A stretch of 64,000 nucleotides of DNA from Agriotes lineatus (lineage: Eukaryota > Arthropoda > Insecta > Coleoptera > Elateridae): assembly GCA_940337035.1 (NCBI GenBank), contig OW679202.1, forward strand, positions 14,200,708 to 14,264,707. The letters run 5' to 3'. Positions 57,580 through 64,000 of the stretch are shown here, one piece after another (the stretch's first letter is position 1; each line of letters begins with the position of its first letter). Below the pieces are notes generated by a model. That model did no database searches. It was not told the origin of the DNA and saw only the letters and a program-made list of their open reading frames with translations. A program made the translations under genes and the position numbers.

Positions 57580-60500
57580 ATTTGCTATTAATCTGCGGTG
57601 CTCTGTCTGATTTTAAAACTTGCGCATTCGTAATATACATTTAATATACACCAGGTGTTTCCAAGATACGTGTACATATATTCCTGGACTTACCTATATC
57701 CAAATGCAATTCGTTAAGCAAGTATTGTTTAAAAATTCGTAAAAAAATATTTTGCCGATAATATTTGAATCAATTTTTAGAGATTATAGTGGATATTATC
57801 GGTGGACTACTAGTGGATGAAACATTGGTCTCACGATACAGATCAAACAGTAACTCTTTATAGCAAAGCCGATAACTCTTTCATTCTCATTTTCCAGAAA
57901 GAGACATTAATTAGTAAATTTTTTGTCGTAATTTTTGAGATCTCTTATAATTTAGACAGAAAAAGTAAAATCAGGGTGACTGCACCGTTTTCTTTTTTTT
58001 TGGAAAAAGGTGAAATTTCATCCAGTAAACTGAAAAACAAATGACTGAGGACTAAGGATGTTCCGCTAAAATATAAGTGCACCTCATCTGAATCCGACTC
58101 TGAACTATGTGCAATTGCAGGTCTCGCTAGACGCTGGACCGGTTGGAGTCAGATCTCAGACAGACTTGTATTTACAGTCGCATGTTACATGGCTCAAATG
58201 TAATTGCCATTACCGATCCCACAATTCTGAATCTGAAATGCCTCGAGTACATTATACCGTTCTTACTCAGTTACAAACAATTGCGAAGTGCAAACTGTGT
58301 CGATGCATTTCCATTTTCAAAAGAACCGATCCGGTACACTTCCCAGGAGCGAGACTCCCGTATTCCGCTACGCAGTTCCGTCGCTCCACAGTCCTGGTGC
58401 AATTCATTGAAGGAGTGCTGGGTCAGGTGTCCTACTCTTTTACAAACTTTGAACTAGTTGCAACTACTCTGGCAAGCAAACTAGGTTCAAAAGAGTAGGT
58501 CTGGGAATTGATAAGCATCCCTACGGAGGACTAATTTTAAATTGCGGATTGTGTCAAACTTTGGTGAAACCCCACAATTACTATGGTACTTTTTTTTATT
58601 AAAATTATTTCACAAAAATTAAAAATAAAATTGATTTCATCTTAAGTCCTCTGTGAACCAAAAAACATTTTTTGTGTCCCATTTGACACCATGACTGGTC
58701 ACAGCAATGAACTTAATATGAGTATCAAAGTTTAACACACGAATTGTAAGTTTTAAAATACGATAAATTATGTTTCCGATTATCCGATGTGAAGTGCAGA
58801 ACTCACATTATTACTACCTGGAAAACTTGTATCGGCATTTTTTCCATTGTAACCTTATTACACTAGAGCAACTGCATTATTTGAATTGTTTTACAGAATA
58901 CACATAGGTACTGAAAGATGAAAAACAATTCAATTATAAAGAATAAAAACAAATTACTTTATTTTAGTCATAATATTACTGATACAGAAAAACTATTTAC
59001 AATTAAAGAAAAAATCATATAGCGAATAAAAATAAATAAATTACTGCATACTAATGTTGTAAAATTAAAATGTTAATACAACTGTCTATTGGTATAAGGC
59101 GTGTATATCCAACTATATACATTTTTATTTACAAAAATGTACATGCCTCGCCCAAACAAGTATTTTAAAATGAAAAATAATATACAGCAGAAGGTACATT
59201 TCTTGATAGATGAATAGTTAAATTAATAACTATTAAATGAATGGAATACATCATATGAAACTAAATAGAATATGAAGACTAGTAAATAATTCACACTAGG
59301 CTTAACATAAGTAACTGGATTTCAAATAAAATTTCTCGTTTTAGCAACTAACAGTTTTTTAAATCAAATATTTACTACATCTTTAATAAAAAGTCTTATT
59401 AAGTGAAAAGGTAACTTGACACCAGATTCAAAGGCCACTTTTGGATACTCTTTGCAAACACTTGTAGGTTATACATGTTTTAGTGTAAATCTCTATAACT
59501 AGTTGGCTCTAATTACAGTATACATTTTTAAGTTTCCCTCTAAAATGTTCTTATATATGCCTTAACTAATTATAAGTATACAACAAAAAGGAGTGTTGCA
59601 TTCACTAAAAAATACCTGCACTCTAGCGTTAATCACATTTTTATATATTCAATCTAACGGCTTTAAATACGGTGGTTTGTTTAATGCTTACAACTACTCA
59701 AAACCACAAATGATAAGAATTTTAAGCTACAATATATTGAGGTTCAAACCAACTTTGAAAGAAGCTTGTTCTTGAAAAACATTGCATTCAAAAATTATAG
59801 TTTTATTGAATGACAATGAAAGTTTTTACTCTACGTGCTAAATGTGAATGTAAATTATTAGCACACAGCAAAGTGATTTGAAAACACACATATTCCAGCC
59901 AATGTGTTAATAATTTATAATTAAACTTAACACTTATATTAGAAAAAGTGCACTACTTCTGCAAGCAAAAAGTACATGTGGAAACTCATTTTATAAAGTT
60001 CAGTAAAGCTTTAGGAAACTGTTAGTTGCTTTTTATACGCTTTATGTAAATAACTATTTAAGTAGCGCAACGATTGGTAAAGCTTGTATTATGTAAAGTT
60101 TTATATTGACATTTGTTGTAGACAGTCTAAAGAAAAACCTTGCCGGTGTCAAAAAAATTATTTTTTTTAAAATCGGAAATCAACAAAACAAAATTAAAGG
60201 TTTCCATTTGCACGCTACCATCTTTTTTAAGGGATTAATAAATGAATCTGTTTTTATGGTACAACATTAAATACTATCTGCATTTAATATATCCAATAAT
60301 TAGAGTCAATGCATTTCTAATGTTTTGTTTTAGTTAATTGTTTTAAACCCATTCCGCACGCAGACGTAGGCGTTGTTCTTGTAATGTTTGAACAATTTTT
60401 AAAATTCTTTGGTATTTGTACAGTGGCAGTTCTGTTAATAAAATCCGCTAGAGTGTACAGATATAACAAAAGCAAAAACCAATTTGTTCAAAAAATGTGT

Positions 60501-62403
60501 AAGAGCAATGTTTACACATTAAGGCAGAGAATGGGTTTTATGTGTTTTATAATTTCAACTCATTCATAACATCGATGTAATCGAAGCGATTATGTAACCG
60601 ATGTAAAAATATGTGATCATTATATGTAGTCATAAATTACCTGTCAATTTGGGTAGAATCTACACAATATAGAAACTTAAACACAATGTTTATACAAATA
60701 AGGGGCAAAACTGACTTTGTATATTAATTGATCAAACAGTTACTTATACAATTGCTCGTATAACGTTTGATAACTTTCTAATGAGCACTGAAATCACAGT
60801 TATGACAATTAATGGGGTTTATTGAGATCACGTTTTTACTGGACCATTACAACGATGCTGCGATAAACAGAGGATCTGCAATCTCATTCTAATGCGGCAC
60901 TGTTGTAAAACATCTTCTATTATCCTGTAACGAAATAAGTTCAGATAAAAGCTCTATAATACTTTTAGAAATCTAACTTTTTATTATAAAATTTGAAAAT
61001 AACTGAAAAAGTGGACGGATAAGGTCTACATGCTAGATTATCTTGTCCACTTCTAGCATATGGTAAGTACACTTGTGTACAAATGGGAAAATCATATTGC
61101 TGTTTAAGTAACAGTAAATAATTTCCAAACACGTCAGTCAAATGACTTTCAAAGACTATTCTGAAAATAATTCGTAACTCGAACAGAGTAATATCAAAGA
61201 GCATATAATTAGAAGAGGCGCAAGCTTATGGCTGTAAACGTGTTGGTTCTTAAATGGGTTGCATACCCTCATTTCTCGAATATATTTCCAGCGAACAAAC
61301 GTCCCTTGGACTTTTCTACCTGACACCAGCTGGCACAACCATAAAATTATCCCAGCACGAAGATTTATTGGCCATGTTGCCACATTGTCATAGCGTTATG
61401 AGGAGGTAGTAGTGATGGGCAAAACCGAAGGAATTTTTCAATCGCGATATTCGAATACGATAGAATTTAACAATCAAATGAATCATTGTTGAAATGTTTG
61501 ATTTTGTTATTTTATATGACTAGGCAGATAAAGCAGCATTTTTTATGCATAATCAGACAAAGTGACACTTTTACCTTGACAATCAAGTCACAAACGTCAC
61601 CGTTATGATGTCTGAAAATACATGCATTAATTTATATGTATGTATTCAATTGTGTAGAATATCAAGGATACATTTGTGTCAATAGCCTTCATGCAAATTA
61701 TATTTTATTATGTTTTATTATTTATTTAGAAATGCTGTTAATAGTGTTAAAAATTTACGTATGATTATTAAATATATTGTTTTTTACGACTGACCAGAAA
61801 ATATGCAGTTTCTGGAGCCAAACAACACAGGAGTCTGGGACTGTTGCTTTTTGTCCAAGATACACATATTATTTATCCGCCGATCAGTACGAATAATTAA
61901 CAATGTCGCTCACTGTTCAAATAATCTTGCTCATTTCTCAGCAAATAATGTTCCCTCATTGTTCTCTAATTGCACTATTACTGTGAATATAAGAAATACT
62001 AATTAATTTGTTGTAACATATGTAACGAAAATAATAAACGATTTATGTGTAATATAAAAATAAACTACTATCATTATGCTCTTGGCTACTATCAAATTGT
62101 TCGATAGTTAGATGAACACTGCAGTATCCGTGAGGATTTTCTCGGTTTTCTTGATTGTCACCAAGAAAATTATGATGATTTTACCCAAGAACCTACTCTT
62201 ACTGTAGTATTATTGGGGCAAACGGTTGTTGCTTATTTAAATAAAGTGGGATACGTGCAGTGTAATGTTATCAGATCAAAAAGAAGCTGTGTCAGGAATT
62301 CAAAAAAAAAACTTGAAAAAATGCCATATTAAACGTTCGTGCTATAATCACTCTCTTAATCTCTCTATTTCGCAATCCAGCTTAAACAAGCTGCACAGTT
62401 ATA
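57580..62403. other. Downstream intergenic sequence, nothing recognised
   Basis: Apart from the GC-richer patch at 58090-58500, this is AT-rich with only short ORFs. 58900-60700 has many AATAAA/TTTATT motifs and could be a long 3' UTR of an unseen gene, but no exon could be identified. Confidence 0.35.
58109..58498 (+). other. Unrecognised 129-codon ORF in a GC-richer patch
   Basis: The predicted protein has several cysteines, no signal peptide, no transmembrane segment and no motif I recognise. The patch 58090-58500 has clearly higher GC than its flanks and a second overlapping frame is also open for 104 codons, so base composition may explain the ORF. Near its end CCTACTCTTTT pairs with AAAAGAGTAGG, which hints at a repeat. 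Confidence 0.2.
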
Positions 62404-63137
62404 CAGTGAGGTCGTAAAGTTTGGAATAAATTCAGTATTTCGTAACATGTACGTTTCCGGCTAAAACGCTCAGACCCGTCGATTTTTATTTTTATTTGAG
62501 CATTTTTTGAAATAAAATGCATACATACAGGGTGTCCCGTGTATGAGGTATGCGTTATCGATGTTTTTTTTTAATGGAAACCCCCTTTTTTTTATTACGG
62601 AATCTGAAAGAACGCATCTTTTTACTTACGGTAAGCTGATTTTTGAGTATAGATCAGATGATCAAAAATTAAGAAAAAATTTAAATATTCCAAAATACTA
62701 AGTTTACTAATTTCCTAAACAACTCAATGTATAAATTGTGCACCGTTGTCTGCCTGACAGTAACTAAGACGACCGATATGTTTTTTGTTGATTGCTGTCA
62801 GTGATAAAAGCGTAAAATCACACTTCTTAAAATCAAATTTAGTATTTTGCAAATTTAATTTTTTTTCTTAATATTTGGTAATGTGACCTATACCCAAAAA
62901 TTACCTTAACGTAAGTAAAAAGATGCGTTCTTTCAGATTCCGTAATAACAAAAAGGGGTTTCTATTTAAAAAAAAACATCGATAACGCCATACCTCATAC
63001 ACGGGACACCCTGTATGCATGCATTTTATTTCAAAAAATGCTCAAATAAAAATAAAAATCGATGGGTCCGAGCGTTTTAGCTGAAAACGTACATGTTAGG
63101 AAATACTGAATTTATTCCAAACTTTACGACCTCACTG
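62404..63137. mobile_element. 734-bp foldback element with long near-perfect arms
   Basis: Ends CAGTGAGGTCGTAAAGTTTG and CAAACTTTACGACCTCACTG with TA at both sides. The arms run over 300 bp each (including ATCGATTTTTATTTTTATTT and its complement), and inside each arm lies a GGGTGTCCCGTGTATGAGGT terminus, so an older MITE may be nested within. Confidence 0.88.
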
Positions 63138-63283
63138 TATAAGTTTTATAAAGTTGCTTCTTCTATCGCGCGTTGGATGGCATAATGATAATGAGTGTTC
63201 TTGATTTATTCTTTCTGGTACAGTTTCATAGTTGTCCTCATTAGCGGTAGTACTTACACTTAATTTCAACTATTTACTGGCAG

Positions 63284-63360
63284 GAATCTAGGAAAAACGT
63301 GCCGAGGAAAAAAGTGCCGCGGAAAAAAGTGCCGGCGGAAAAAAATGCTCCGAAAAAAAT
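63284..63360. repeat. Short tandem repeat GGAAAAAAGTGCCG
   Basis: Four to five copies of a roughly 15-bp unit: GGAAAAACGTGCCGA, GGAAAAAAGTGCCGC, GGAAAAAAGTGCCGGC, GGAAAAAAATGCTCC. It is preceded by AGGAATCTAGGA, similar to the AGGGTCTAGGA terminus of the element at 11041. The other end, if any, is outside the window. Confidence 0.65.
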
Positions 63361-64000
63361 CGAATAATTCAAGCGCCTAAATACACTTTTGTTCTAAAAT
63401 AATTAGGCAAGAAATAAAATTAAAATTAAATATTAAGAATTTATGTTTATTAATAGTTATTAACTATTAAATAAAATACAAGCTTATTATAAATAAAATT
63501 ATAAATTTAAACATCTTTGTTCAAACTCTCTTGGAGTATCAAACAAAAACTTACGTCAAAATGAAGAGCATCGACTGCAAGAAAAAACTGAACCGCGAAA
63601 CGTTGAAGAAACAACAGCTTTTAGAAGTTCGTTTGTCCGCTTACAAAAACAGATCTATAAGTAGACCGAGCTTCATGCAACAAGTATGCCATCACTTTGG
63701 CGATGTCGTGATGAACAAGAAGTAATTTTATTTGGTGGAAAAAAAACAAATATCGAAAACATAAAAATACTTGCATGTTATTGCTTAAAGAAAGTGGAAA
63801 TAAACTTTTCCATCATTTTTAAACAAGCCGAATATATATTTAATATGTATATTTTGTCAGTCCCAAGCCTGAATAAGGTGTGAGGGGAATTGATGTGATT
63901 GGTTGTCAAAGTTAATTTTATGACCCCGCTGCAGTTTTCGTACGTTCCAAAAACTACCTGGACGGTGCCCGCTGCAATTTACGTACCCTTACTCATCATC

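Noticed and set aside
63531..63883. Two short basic ORFs near the window end
   Set aside because: No recognised motif; kept only as context for the possible second minisatellite element.

Overview
The window looks like insect nuclear DNA, most likely from a holometabolous insect such as a beetle. It is very AT-rich, several introns of the one clear gene are only 50-60 bp, and it is packed with insect-type transposons: RTE/BovB-like and CR1/jockey-like LINEs, Tc1/mariner and pogo MITEs, a hAT MITE and a Crypton-type tyrosine recombinase. The species cannot be named from the sequence alone.

One host gene is convincing, and it appears complete: laminin subunit beta-1 (LanB1), + strand, 25677-50680. 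I reconstructed 23 coding exons. Every junction keeps phase, and together they encode about 1820 residues, close to the usual laminin beta-1 length. The order is a signal peptide (25677-25746), an Arg-rich linker and Pro-rich segment, the LN domain, N-terminal LE repeats, domain IV, the second LE array, and the coiled-coil arm with the Cys-rich beta knob and C-terminal Cys. One intron (29480-29586) uses a GC-AG donor. The largest intron (31319-42529) is filled with nested transposons.

Upstream, 1-25600 holds no host gene that I recognise. Its centrepiece is a three-layer nest. A decayed Crypton-type tyrosine recombinase gene (10864-20350) is split by an 8.1-kb element (11041-19150). The ends of that element are long inverted repeats built on a CGCCGAA-rich minisatellite. 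The element lies between 6-bp direct repeats (TTTCAG/TTTCTG), and the recombinase reading frame resumes on its far side. It contains a DD41D-like mariner (11847-13155), a foldback MITE, a LINE tail and a relic DDE transposase. A second, 380-bp MITE with an 11-bp duplication splits the same pseudogene again at 19829-20208.

Downstream, 50681-64000 has the 3' flank of LanB1, with a 1.3-kb foldback MITE in the probable 3' UTR, then a decayed minus-strand LINE, pogo-like MITEs, a tRNA-derived SINE, a mariner relic and a 734-bp foldback element. The last 700 bp begins a second short minisatellite (GTGCCG motif) whose start resembles the terminus of the 8.1-kb element.
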